9,048 nt of DNA from an uncultured Victivallales bacterium (GTDB lineage Bacteria; Verrucomicrobiota; Lentisphaeria; Oligosphaerales; JAFGRS01): positions 1-9,048 of the forward strand of contig CAILKC010000189.1 of NCBI GenBank assembly GCA_903834675.1, given 5' to 3'. Made by a program: the position numbers and the translations under genes. Every line of letters begins with the position of its first letter. Within the stretch, counting starts at the first letter, position 1. Of this stretch, positions 1 to 7,675 are shown piece after piece. Under the pieces are notes generated by a model. That model was given only the letters and a program-made list of their open reading frames with translations. It was not told the origin of the DNA and made no database searches.

Positions 1-1
1 C

Positions 2-2266
2 ATCGAGAATAACGGCAGCAAGGTCTTTCTCCTCACGGTGGAGAACTTTCCCAGACTCGAGTTCAGGTTCGGCAAAGAGGGCAGCCCCATGCATAACCTC
101 CTGAATCTGACCGGATACCCCTATATCACCCCGCAAGGGAAACCCGACACTAACGACCAGATGGGCTCCTACTCGGGCGCCTATAACATCCCCTCCAATA
201 TCGCCGGCGGCACCGGTACGGCGCAGCCGTTCACGACGCCGGGCACAGGAGTCGGGCAGCAGTACCATGACACCCGCCACTGGACCGGCCTGGTGCGGGC
301 GACGGTCGCCGGCAAAGGCCAGGTCACTCTTCATTACGAGGTCGACTGGGTCGCCAACGACACCATCGACTTCAGGCCCGGGGACCTGGGCATTCCCATT
401 CAGCACGCGCTCACCGTGCCCATGGCCTTCCTGGAAGCCGCTGGGCGAGCCTTCGACGTGCCGTTCCACGTTCAGTACAAGGACGAACGCTTCGCGCCGC
501 AGACCTTCACCATCGAGGAGGGCCAGCCCCCCGAGTGTCCGGATGCGGAGCGGCCCCCCAAGCCCGACAAGCCCGGCGGGCAAGGCGGCACCTCGAGCAA
601 TGAAGCGACGGACCCCAATGAGCTGGTGGGACCGGCAGGCTTCGGGCCGCAGGGATTCGTGCAGGCGCAGCAGGTATTTCCGTACACCATCCACTTCGAG
701 AACGTGGCCACGGCGAGCGCCCCGGCGCAGCAGGTGGTAGTCACCGACGCGCTCGACCCCAATCTGGATGGGGCCACCTTCCAGCTCACCCAGATTGGCT
801 TCAACGACGTGGTCATCGAGGTGCCCGCCGGACTGCAGGAGTACACGACCCAAGTCAACGTGGGCACCGACTTGAACCCGGTCAAGGTCAGCGTCAGCTT
901 CGATCCCGCGACCGGCTTGATCACCTGGGACCTGCTGTCGGTTGACCCGCTGACTGGCCTGCTGGTGGAGGACCCGCTGGCCGGCTTCCTGCCGCCCAAC
1001 CTCAGGGCTCCGGCCGGCGAGGGCTACGTCTCGTTCACCGTCCGGCCGAAGGCGGGGTTGCCCTCGGGGACGCGGATCAGCAACCAGGCCAGCATCGTCT
1101 TTGACGTCAATGCGCCGATCCTGACCAACACCGTGCTGAACACCCTCGATGTCGGGGTGCCGGTGGGCGCGGTGACCGCGTTGCCGGTCTACTCGCCGTA
1201 CCCGGACTTCACCGTGAGCTGGACGGGGACCGACGACCCGGGTGGCTCGGGCGTCGCCTCGTACGATGTCTTCGTGGCCGAGGACGGCGGCCCCTTCACC
1301 GCCTGGCTCAGTCGCAGCCCGGCAGCCAGCGCCGTGTTTCCGGGCCGGCGTGGGCATAGCTACGCTTTCTATGCGGTGGCGCGCGACGGGGTGGAGCACA
1401 CCGAGGTGCAGGCTGAGCCTCTGGCTGAAGCTCAGACGCGGGTGCTGATGATCTATGATGACGTGGACCGCGACGGTCTGCCGGACTGGTTCGAGGCAGT
1501 GATCATCAACGCCGACCCGGGCGACGCCATCGTGGACTTTACCGACGTGCAGCCGGGGGGTGACTTCGAGACCGTACCGCCCCACGGCGCGTCCCTGGCC
1601 GTAGTGGGCGCGGTAGGCGTGGCCTCTGGCGGCGGTCTGTGGGACCTCACCGGTGAGTACGCCACGCCCACGAAAGGGAATCGGCTGACCCTGGACCTGC
1701 TGCACGACACCAAGGGCAAGCTCTCCGGCACCGCGACCTACACCCTGGCGGAAGGGCCCGTCGTCTCCATGCCCATCCGCGGCAACGTCAAGGGCTCCAG
1801 CGGCAGCCTCACCATGGTCGGCACCCTGCGGGGCAGCTCTCCGAGCCGCGCGCTCAGCGTCTCTCTGCGGCTGGGCCTGACCCTGGACGCCAGCCGACGC
1901 AAACTCACCGGGCCGCTGTCCGGCAGCATTCGAACCAGCACGGGAACCACAACGGTCAACGATACGGTCAGCTTCGACCTCGAAGGCAACATGAAGGGCA
2001 CTTGGACGCTGGAGTTCCAGCTCGAACCGAGCGGGCGGGCGATCACCGGCAGCGCCAGACTGACGCTCTCCAATGACGTGAGCCACTCCTTCCTGGTCAG
2101 GGGAAGGAGTGTCGGTCAGAGGGCGCTACTGAGCCTGGCGGGTGCCCCAACCGATCCGGCCGCCAAGGCCATCGCAATCCGCACCACGGTCACCCCCATG
2201 GTGGGCGGTTGGGCCCGGCTGGAAGCTCTGCTGGGCAGCGGCTACGGGCAGGTCCTGCGACGCTGA
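2..2266 (+). CDS. Secreted/surface beta-sandwich protein with Fn3-like domain and calcium motif (5' end missing)
   Basis: The reading frame is open from the first bases of the window, so the gene starts upstream. The GTG at 38 is only an internal valine codon and no start can be assigned. About 754 residues are visible, numbered here from that GTG. Residues 1-160 form a beta-rich segment I do not recognise. A Pro/Gly/Lys-rich linker (about 162-187) follows. Residues 188-370 form a beta-sandwich module with the phrases SNEATDPNELVGP, VVVTDALDPNLDG and NQASIVFDVNAPI, a pattern common in long extracellular proteins of Planctomycetes, Verrucomicrobia and cyanobacteria. An Fn3-like domain spans about 372-470. 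DDVDRDGLPDWFE (474-486) resembles a thrombospondin-type-3 calcium loop. Residues 515-742 are Ser/Thr/Gly-rich beta strands with no anchor, sorting signal or membrane helix at the end. The likely role is extracellular or cell-surface, structural or adhesive; this is inferred from composition. No catalytic motif is seen. It converges on the lyase-like gene. Confidence 0.85.
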   Translation: MENNGSKVFLLTVENFPRLEFRFGKEGSPMHNLLNLTGYPYITPQGKPDTNDQMGSYSGAYNIPSNIAGGTGTAQPFTTPGTGVGQQYHDTRHWTGLVRATVAGKGQVTLHYEVDWVANDTIDFRPGDLGIPIQHALTVPMAFLEAAGRAFDVPFHVQYKDERFAPQTFTIEEGQPPECPDAERPPKPDKPGGQGGTSSNEATDPNELVGPAGFGPQGFVQAQQVFPYTIHFENVATASAPAQQVVVTDALDPNLDGATFQLTQIGFNDVVIEVPAGLQEYTTQVNVGTDLNPVKVSVSFDPATGLITWDLLSVDPLTGLLVEDPLAGFLPPNLRAPAGEGYVSFTVRPKAGLPSGTRISNQASIVFDVNAPILTNTVLNTLDVGVPVGAVTALPVYSPYPDFTVSWTGTDDPGGSGVASYDVFVAEDGGPFTAWLSRSPAASAVFPGRRGHSYAFYAVARDGVEHTEVQAEPLAEAQTRVLMIYDDVDRDGLPDWFEAVIINADPGDAIVDFTDVQPGGDFETVPPHGASLAVVGAVGVASGGGLWDLTGEYATPTKGNRLTLDLLHDTKGKLSGTATYTLAEGPVVSMPIRGNVKGSSGSLTMVGTLRGSSPSRALSVSLRLGLTLDASRRKLTGPLSGSIRTSTGTTTVNDTVSFDLEGNMKGTWTLEFQLEPSGRAITGSARLTLSNDVSHSFLVRGRSVGQRALLSLAGAPTDPAAKAIAIRTTVTPMVGGWARLEALLGSGYGQVLRR

Positions 2267-2331
2267 GCCGCCGTCTGGAGGGCGAGTGGTCCGCCGCACC
2301 GGACGCGAAGGCGCCCGCGAGCCGTTCGCTT

Positions 2332-2358
2332 CCGGTTGGCCGCGAGGCGCGGCCACGG
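2332..2358. terminator. Strong GC-rich hairpin between convergent genes, possible two-way terminator
   Basis: TGGCCGCG (2337-2344) and CGCGGCCA (2348-2355) are perfect inverted repeats around a 3-nt loop. CCG (2332-2334) can add three pairs with CGG (2356-2358) across a 2-nt bulge. A second, smaller hairpin, GGGAC-CTGC-GTCCC, lies at 2365-2378. Neither has a T-run on either strand, so they are not classical intrinsic terminators. The position between the stop codons at 2266 and 2449 suggests a role in stopping transcription from both sides. A weak GGGG-TCAA-CCCT stem followed by TTTT just after the minus-strand stop (2428-2447) is a poor alternative. The rest of the 182-bp spacer shows no gene. 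Confidence 0.4.
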
Positions 2359-2448
2359 CTCAGCGGGACCTGCGTCCCTGGGGAGCTTCGCAGTCCACCA
2401 CCCCGCGACTATCAGCAATATGAAGCTAAAAGTCGAGGGTTGACCCCG

Positions 2449-5400
2449 TTACTTCGCCACGGGCACGAAGGCGAGGAAATCGAAGGCGAGGCCATCGTTC
2501 AGGTTGACCATGCGGAGGAGATGTTTTCCTTTGGCCAGGCGGAGGGGGAGTTCCTGGTTGCCTTTGTCTCGCAGGGACACATAGACCCAGTCCGTGGGCG
2601 TCATCCCGAAGCCCCCGGACGGCGGGAAGGCGAGCGCTTCCGCCTCCGGGCAGGGGACGTTGCCGTCAACCAGGAGTTGCCGGCGGGTCCCCTCGCTGTC
2701 GGTGGCGTAATGGAAGCGCAGCGCGTACATCCCGTCCGCCGGTATCTCGACTTCCCATTCCAGCCAATGGCCGACGTCGGTGTGCCAATAGCTGACGATC
2801 TTGTCCCAGGCGCCTTCGCGATCATTGAACACCTGGCATTCGCCCTTGCCTTGGGCCTTGAAATTCTCCGCCTGTACGACCGTCACGCCCTCGTTCAACC
2901 AGGCCGGCTTCTTGAACGGGCCCGCGGCGGCGCCGTTGGCGCTCGCCGGGACCGTGCTCCAGGGAAGGCCCAGGGCCTGCATGTCGGCCAACACCCGCGG
3001 GCCACCGCGGTAGTAGGAACCGCTGCCATAGTCCGAACCGCGTTCGCCGTACGGCAGCGCCTTGGTCAGCGGATGCTCGAAGCGTTTGTCGCCGGTCCAC
3101 AGGTAGGCGCGGGCAATGCCTTCCACCATGTAGGGGATGGTGCCCCGGCTGTACTTCATCTTCGGGCATGAGGTATAGCGGAACCCCGCCACGTCCTCCG
3201 AATAGCATTCGTCCAGGAGGTAGCGCGCGCCCGCAATCAACGCTTCCTTCGCCTCAGGCTCGCCCGTCATCTCGTGGTAGTACTTGATGCCGGACAAGAG
3301 CAGCGCGATCATGAAATTGGCCTCGCCGCGGTGCCGGGGCTCGCAATGGCAATGCCCGGGGACCAGCATCCGGCTCCAGCCACCAACCTGCTGCGTGCGC
3401 CCTGGCTCGACCTGGTAGTCCGGCAGGGGGCGCGGCACCTTTTCCTGGTAGGTGTAGACCGTGCGCATGATGAGTTTTGCGGCATTGAGGTAGGCCGGGT
3501 CATAGGTGGCGGAATAGGCGGCGGCGTCCATGATCAGGCGCCAGGCTGGATTGCGCAGTTCCCCGGCGAGGTGGTAGTAGTTGGCATGGCCCGTGGTCAC
3601 ATGGTAATCCGCGGTGCCCAGCCCCGCGCTCCAGGCGTCTTCCTCGCCCGAGAGGAAGTACTGCCACAAGTGCCCCTCGCACCAGGAATGGGTGGCGCTG
3701 CCGCCGCCGCTGTCCCAGGCATCCGCGCCCTTGGGAGACTTGCCGTAGTATCCACCATTGTGTCCGAGCTGGTGGATGTAGACGCGGCCCACCGGCTCCT
3801 TCCCCGGAACCCAGTTCTCGATATCGACATCGCGGTTGTGCTTCTCCGCCTCGGTGGCCAGATGGTAGGCTTCCTCGTTGCCGGAACGGACGTACTCCAG
3901 GAGGAACGCTGCGGGGTTGTCATACTCGCCGTTCCCCCAATGAACCCCGCGCTCGCCGAACCAGTCGCCGAAATTCAGCATCCCGTAGTCGCCGCGTTTC
4001 TCGCGGGTTGGGCGATATGCCGCCAGGTTCCGGTCGACATTCTTTTCATAGCCACCAAACAGCGCCTCGTTGCGAGGGGCGATGGAGTAGAACGCGCCGG
4101 AACCGCAATACCAGGCTGCGGGCGCGGTCGCCAGCAACGGCCTCTGGAAGGCGTTGGCGGCCGCCTGAGCGGCGCCTGCGTCCGCTACCGTCCCCAGGAG
4201 GACCTCGTGCGTCTTGCGCAGGCCGCGGCGGAACTTGTAGTGCCCTTCGCGCAGGTAGAAGTAGTACTTGGTGCTGTTGACATCAAAGGGGAAACTGTCG
4301 TAGTAGCCTGCCTCGAAATCCGGGCAGAGGTCGAGCTTGACGCTGTCCGCCCCGACTCGGAAGCCCTTCGGGTAGAGCTCCCAGAACTGGCGCAGGACGA
4401 TCAGGTCGTTGCCGCTGCGGAACTGGCCGCTGAAGCGTCCGTCCAGCGGTTCCCCGCCATTCAGCACGTACTGTTTGAACTCGCGCTGATAGAGATTGTC
4501 TGCCGCCTTCAGCTCGAGGCTCTTGCCATCCTTGAGTTCCGCCTGCCAGGCCTGGCCGGCGAGAGGGATGTCAAGATAGATCTCCTCGAAGTTGCTGTGC
4601 GTCGCCTTCCCCTGCACCAGGAAGCTGTGGGACAGCTTCACCAACGGCGAGCCCGACCAGAATTCGTAGCGTGCCATGACCGTCAGCGCCGGCGCCCCGT
4701 CCGCGCCAGTGAATTCCACCACGGTCTTGACCTGGGCGTATTCCTGACCATTGTCGCAGATCGTGATCGTCGCGGCTCCCGTGCCGGTGGCCATGGCCTC
4801 CCCGCCGCTGGTACGAGCATAGGTGCGCACCGGCTTGCCCGCGGCCAGCAGCAGTTCGCCCTGCGGCGTGATCTGGAAGCGCGCGGCGCCAGTGTCGATG
4901 ATCACGCCCTGCGGGTTGCCGTCCAACCGCGCCAGCTTCTGCCCCTCCCAAACCGTGGCCTGCACCTCGGCGCCGTATTCCAGTTCATAGTTGACTTTGG
5001 CTTGCGCGGGGCAATCGGCCACGAAGGTCACCAGCACCCACTTGACGCTGTAATCCGGCCAGTAGGCGGTCTCGCGAATCTCCGCCCGCCGCGGCTGGCC
5101 ATCGGCCAAGAGCCGGACATTTCGCGCCGAACCCAACCTCCCCTGGGGGAAGGGGATGCCACTGCGTACGAGCCAGCGCTGGGCCGGGGTCGGATGCGGA
5201 TTGTTCAACCCCAGCGGGATCCGCTCACTCCCCGCCACGCTTGGCGGAACGGGGGGGCGCACCGGCGTGAAACGGAGGGTCTCACTGTAGACCGGCTTGC
5301 CCTGCAGGTCCCGGCCAACCGCCCGGGCCTGGTACTCCCTGCCCTGGTCCAGCCCCTGCAACAGCGCTCGGTGCAGCAGCCTGGTGCCCGGAGACTCAGA

Positions 5401-7248
5401 GGCCAGGGCGAAGTCACCGATCCCGTACTCCAGCCGCGTCGGCGCCGGATTCTCGCTGATCCAGGAGAAGCGCACCTCCCCTGATCCATCCGGGGCCACC
5501 CGGAAAGCCAGGCAGTCAACCTTGCAGGACTGCTCCCTCGGTGGAGGTGGTTCGGGCATGAACAACAGGTAGTGGATGGGCAGCGGCGCGGTCCCCGATA
5601 AGGCGACCAGTTCGACCAACTCCCCGCCCTTGAAGTCGATCGCCTCATCCAGCCAGTAGAACCAGTAGTTGTTGTTGGCGGCGTTGATGGCTGCCAAGCC
5701 CTTCTCCACCCCGTCGACACGAATCCCAACCCGCGCTCCCGTCCGGTCGAAGATCATGAAGCCGGCGTGGAACTTCCCTTTGGGCGCGGGGCAGGCCGCC
5801 GTCGCCTCCGGGCGCAGGGGCTTGATGTGGCCATACTCGAGGGTCGTGTAGTAATCGATGTCGAAGCCGCTCAACTCCAGCTTGTCATACTCGATCGCGA
5901 CCGTGGTCGGGGCGCTCAACAGGGGCCGGATGACATCCAGACCATAGGCGCGGCTGACCCCGCCGAGCGCTTGCCAGCCCTCGGTCTGTCGCGCCATCTT
6001 GGTCCCCGCTTGCAGCGCCAAGTCCTTGACCTTCACCCGCGGGCTGGTGTCGCTCATCGGCGGGTTGGGGGTGCCCGCGGTGTGGGTGAGCATGAAGACC
6101 CCGAATTCCGCCCCGGCCGGAGTGGCTTTGATCGGCAGGTCGGCGCAGAGATAGAGGCAGTTGCCACTCACCGCATAGCGCAGCTTGCCGTCGCCGCAAG
6201 CCGAGGCCTCCACCCCGAACAGGCTGAGCGAGGCTGTTCCGGCGGAGACGACCAGCATGACATCGCAGCCGGTGATGCTCTCCTTCTCGCCCATCTGCCG
6301 CCCCGTCTTCTGGTCATTGTCCACATCCAGGTAGAGGATGTTGGTACTTGTGGCCACCGGCGGTGGCCCGGCGAAGGTGACGCGGAACAGGTAACGGTCT
6401 TCGGCGACATGGCAGGCCGCCACCTCCAGAATGTCCATGCCTGCCACGTAGGACGCCTCGGCCCGGCGCTTCTCCGGGAGAGGGCTGCTGGTGATGACCG
6501 GCACAAAGACAGCGGCGCTCTTCGGATCCGTGCGGAAGTTACGCTCGACGCGGTTGCTGAGGCCATCGCCATCCTGGTCGAGGTCAAGTTCGAGGTCTTC
6601 CGGCGGGCTGATCTTGAAGCGGTGGATGACCGCCTTACGGGTGGTGTCCTTCATCGCCGGAACGGGCTTCTCGGGCGTGGTCAGCGAAGCGCATTCAGCC
6701 TCCATGGCGAAGGATACCGTGTTCCGCACCGGCTCGACCGGCAAGCAGAGCACGAAGTAGAGCGACTTGCCCTTGCGGAACCAGGGAATCTCCTGCGAAC
6801 CGCCGTCAGTGCCATCCGCCTTCCAGTTCTGGACGCTGGCTTTCCCCTGCTTGAGAGACAGCTCCAGATCCGCGCCGCGCCGGGGCGAGGAGGCGTCGTC
6901 GGGCTGGTTGCCGGTAGCCTCATTCCGGTCGGTGTCGAGAGCGAGGGAAAAGAGGCTATTCTCGACCGCCGGGACGTCCCCAAAGCTGACTTGCCAGAGG
7001 AAGTACTGGCCGGAGAGGTGTGCCAGGTAGACGTCGTAGATGTCCATGCCCGGCTCGTAGGTGATCTTGCGGGAGAACATCTCGTTCTCTCGCCCGTCCA
7101 CCAAGATCAGGGTGGTGTCGGGCAACTTCCCCTCCGCTTTGGCCAGCAGCGCCGCCAGCGTCCCAGCGTCCGCTTGCGCGAACACCCGGACAGCGCCAAG
7201 ACAGAGCCACGCCGCCAACACCCGCATCGATCTGGATTGCGCTGCCAT
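2449..7248 (-). CDS. Secreted modular PcRGLX/YetA-like protein (PL26-type rhamnogalacturonan lyase-like) with CBM
   Basis: A 1599-residue exported protein, probably acting on pectin-like or other acidic polysaccharide. The signal peptide has a basic start, a hydrophobic core (LAAWLCLGAV) and likely cleavage after VFA-24. Residues 60-185 and 265-390 are two related DOMON/CBM9-like beta modules. Between them, DLDQDGDGLSNRVE (222-235) followed by TDP matches a bacterial thrombospondin-type-3 calcium repeat. Residues 430-565 are an unassigned beta domain, and 575-665 are Fn3-like. The PcRGLX/YetA-like core begins near 675 with IPLGLNNPHPTPAQRWLVRS and WPDYSVKWVLV (rift-barrel domain), then a beta-sandwich (about 770-1010) and an alpha/alpha barrel (about 1020-1400). 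Barrel motifs are NFGDW (1092-1096), HWGNGEYD (1103-1110), HNGGYYG (1163-1169), THSWCEGH (1186-1193) and HCHCEPRHRGEAN (1299-1311). Residues 1450-1599 form a CBM6/35-like module (AEN at 1460; EVEIPADGMYALRF). Family membership is well supported; lyase activity and rhamnogalacturonan as substrate are inferred, because YetA-like relatives are poorly characterised. The ATG at 7248 is preferred: GGGAG lies 9 nt upstream, and Met8 lacks a ribosome site. Confidence 0.9.
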   Translation of the reverse strand: MAAQSRSMRVLAAWLCLGAVRVFAQADAGTLAALLAKAEGKLPDTTLILVDGRENEMFSRKITYEPGMDIYDVYLAHLSGQYFLWQVSFGDVPAVENSLFSLALDTDRNEATGNQPDDASSPRRGADLELSLKQGKASVQNWKADGTDGGSQEIPWFRKGKSLYFVLCLPVEPVRNTVSFAMEAECASLTTPEKPVPAMKDTTRKAVIHRFKISPPEDLELDLDQDGDGLSNRVERNFRTDPKSAAVFVPVITSSPLPEKRRAEASYVAGMDILEVAACHVAEDRYLFRVTFAGPPPVATSTNILYLDVDNDQKTGRQMGEKESITGCDVMLVVSAGTASLSLFGVEASACGDGKLRYAVSGNCLYLCADLPIKATPAGAEFGVFMLTHTAGTPNPPMSDTSPRVKVKDLALQAGTKMARQTEGWQALGGVSRAYGLDVIRPLLSAPTTVAIEYDKLELSGFDIDYYTTLEYGHIKPLRPEATAACPAPKGKFHAGFMIFDRTGARVGIRVDGVEKGLAAINAANNNYWFYWLDEAIDFKGGELVELVALSGTAPLPIHYLLFMPEPPPPREQSCKVDCLAFRVAPDGSGEVRFSWISENPAPTRLEYGIGDFALASESPGTRLLHRALLQGLDQGREYQARAVGRDLQGKPVYSETLRFTPVRPPVPPSVAGSERIPLGLNNPHPTPAQRWLVRSGIPFPQGRLGSARNVRLLADGQPRRAEIRETAYWPDYSVKWVLVTFVADCPAQAKVNYELEYGAEVQATVWEGQKLARLDGNPQGVIIDTGAARFQITPQGELLLAAGKPVRTYARTSGGEAMATGTGAATITICDNGQEYAQVKTVVEFTGADGAPALTVMARYEFWSGSPLVKLSHSFLVQGKATHSNFEEIYLDIPLAGQAWQAELKDGKSLELKAADNLYQREFKQYVLNGGEPLDGRFSGQFRSGNDLIVLRQFWELYPKGFRVGADSVKLDLCPDFEAGYYDSFPFDVNSTKYYFYLREGHYKFRRGLRKTHEVLLGTVADAGAAQAAANAFQRPLLATAPAAWYCGSGAFYSIAPRNEALFGGYEKNVDRNLAAYRPTREKRGDYGMLNFGDWFGERGVHWGNGEYDNPAAFLLEYVRSGNEEAYHLATEAEKHNRDVDIENWVPGKEPVGRVYIHQLGHNGGYYGKSPKGADAWDSGGGSATHSWCEGHLWQYFLSGEEDAWSAGLGTADYHVTTGHANYYHLAGELRNPAWRLIMDAAAYSATYDPAYLNAAKLIMRTVYTYQEKVPRPLPDYQVEPGRTQQVGGWSRMLVPGHCHCEPRHRGEANFMIALLLSGIKYYHEMTGEPEAKEALIAGARYLLDECYSEDVAGFRYTSCPKMKYSRGTIPYMVEGIARAYLWTGDKRFEHPLTKALPYGERGSDYGSGSYYRGGPRVLADMQALGLPWSTVPASANGAAAGPFKKPAWLNEGVTVVQAENFKAQGKGECQVFNDREGAWDKIVSYWHTDVGHWLEWEVEIPADGMYALRFHYATDSEGTRRQLLVDGNVPCPEAEALAFPPSGGFGMTPTDWVYVSLRDKGNQELPLRLAKGKHLLRMVNLNDGLAFDFLAFVPVAK

Positions 7249-7257
7249 GTCCCTGGT

Positions 7258-7262
7258 CTCCC
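7258..7262 (-). promoter_or_regulatory. Shine-Dalgarno site of the PcRGLX/YetA-like gene
   Basis: On the minus strand GGGAG sits 9 nt before the ATG at 7248. It decides between Met1 and Met8; the latter has no purine-rich stretch at a usable distance, and starting there would remove the basic N-terminal part of the signal peptide. Confidence 0.55.
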
Positions 7263-7331
7263 GTGAAATTAGCGGGCGGGGCTTCCCACCGCAGGTTTCC
7301 GCGCTGGCCCCTGTGGTTCTGCAAGCGCCTC

Positions 7332-7360
7332 TACCATCAGGACAGACCGCGGAATGTCAA
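7332..7360 (-). promoter_or_regulatory. Possible sigma-70-type promoter for the PcRGLX/YetA-like gene
   Basis: A perfect TTGACA -35 box reads on the minus strand at 7360-7355. At a 16-17-nt spacing the -10 position reads GATGGT or ATGGTA, a poor match to TATAAT. If used, transcription would start near 7325 and leave a leader of about 75 nt. An own promoter is expected here because a terminator lies upstream at 7633-7657. The weak -10 keeps confidence low; it could need an activator. Confidence 0.3.
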
Positions 7361-7374
7361 GAAGAGCGGCGACG

Positions 7375-7402
7375 ACCGCCGGGCGGTTTCAAGAGACCGC
7401 CC
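7375..7402. repeat. Three-arm ACCGCC/GGCGGT block forming mutually exclusive hairpins
   Basis: The arms are ACCGC (7375-7379), GGGCGGT (7381-7387) and ACCGCCC (7396-7402). The middle arm can pair with the left one (ACCGC-CGG-GCGGT) or with the right one (a 7-bp stem with the 8-nt loop TTCAAGAG). The block lies 15 bp upstream of the candidate -35 box of the PcRGLX/YetA-like gene, so it could be an operator or simply structured spacer DNA. The same hexamers build the terminator at 7633-7657. Confidence 0.45.
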
Positions 7403-7442
7403 CCCGCTGGATCCAGCAGGCGTCTGCCATGACCCCGCTCGC

Positions 7443-7547
7443 CGCCCTGGAGCCCGCGCTGCCCAGCCCGTTTCGGGCGGGTTCGCGGTACCCCTCTGTC
7501 GCCCTGGAGCCCGCGCTGCCCAGCCCGTTTCGGGCGGGTTCGCGGTA
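7443..7547. repeat. Two perfect 48-bp direct repeats, 57-bp period, each with an internal hairpin
   Basis: Copy 1 (7443-7490) and copy 2 (7500-7547) are identical over 48 bp and separated by a 9-bp linker. The flanks are also alike (ACCCCGCTCGC before copy 1, ACCCCTCTGT between, ATCCGCTGTC after), suggesting a longer decayed array. Each unit contains GCCCG-TTT-CGGGC, extendable by CC/GG and CGC/GCG pairs around bulges. The period is 19 codons, so several frames stay open through it, but no open frame has a recognisable protein or a convincing start, and I call it non-coding. The array sits after the methyltransferase terminator and before the candidate promoter of the next gene. It looks like a dispersed intergenic repeat family, but only this locus is visible. 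Confidence 0.85.
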
Positions 7548-7632
7548 TCCGCTGTCTGCAAGACCCCCATGTACGGCGGAAGCCCCGGCAGTGCCGGTGC
7601 GGACCGCCGACTCCAAGGCGCCCAGCGCCCGG

Positions 7633-7657
7633 AATAAGAAACCGCCCTCCGGCGGTT
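7633..7657 (-). terminator. Intrinsic terminator of the rlmM-like gene
   Basis: On the minus strand, AACCGCC-GGAG-GGCGGTT forms a perfect 7-bp stem with a 4-nt loop, followed directly by TCTTATT to give a T-rich tail. It begins 18 nt after the methyltransferase stop codon (7676-7678). This is the clearest terminator in the window and separates the methyltransferase transcript from the PcRGLX/YetA-like gene. Confidence 0.85.
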
Positions 7658-7675
7658 GGCGAGTCGCCGCCGCGG

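Larger units (their letters stand above)
7249..7675. other. 427-bp non-coding spacer between two minus-strand genes
   Basis: Reading on the minus strand, it holds the methyltransferase terminator (7657-7633), small palindromes (CCGGCA-G-TGCCGG at 7585-7597; GGCGC-CCA-GCGCC at 7617-7629), the 48-bp direct repeats, the alternative hairpins, a candidate promoter and a ribosome site. Several open frames of 77-137 codons cross it on both strands, but all run over the repeats or into neighbouring genes and none looks like a protein. Confidence 0.7.

Noticed and set aside
38..40. GTG at 38 as the start of the first gene
   Set aside because: The frame is open to the left edge and the upstream residues (IENNGSKVFLLT) continue the same beta-rich style, so the gene is truncated by the window.
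2428..2447. GGGG-TCAA-CCCT followed by TTTT as terminator of the large gene
   Set aside because: The stem is four pairs including a G-T wobble, and there is an eight-base gap containing few T's before the final T-run.
3274..5484. 736-codon plus-strand open frame opposite the large minus-strand gene
   Set aside because: It lies wholly antisense to a gene with a signal peptide and clear family motifs. Its translation is rich in R, A, G, V and L with no domain pattern, as expected for a GC-rich antisense frame. The same applies to plus-strand frames at 2209-3171 and 5767-7266.
7443..7547. Possible minimal CRISPR array
   Set aside because: The linker is only 9 bp and the linkers resemble each other, unlike spacers of about 30 bp; no cas gene is nearby. 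Repeat length alone is not enough.
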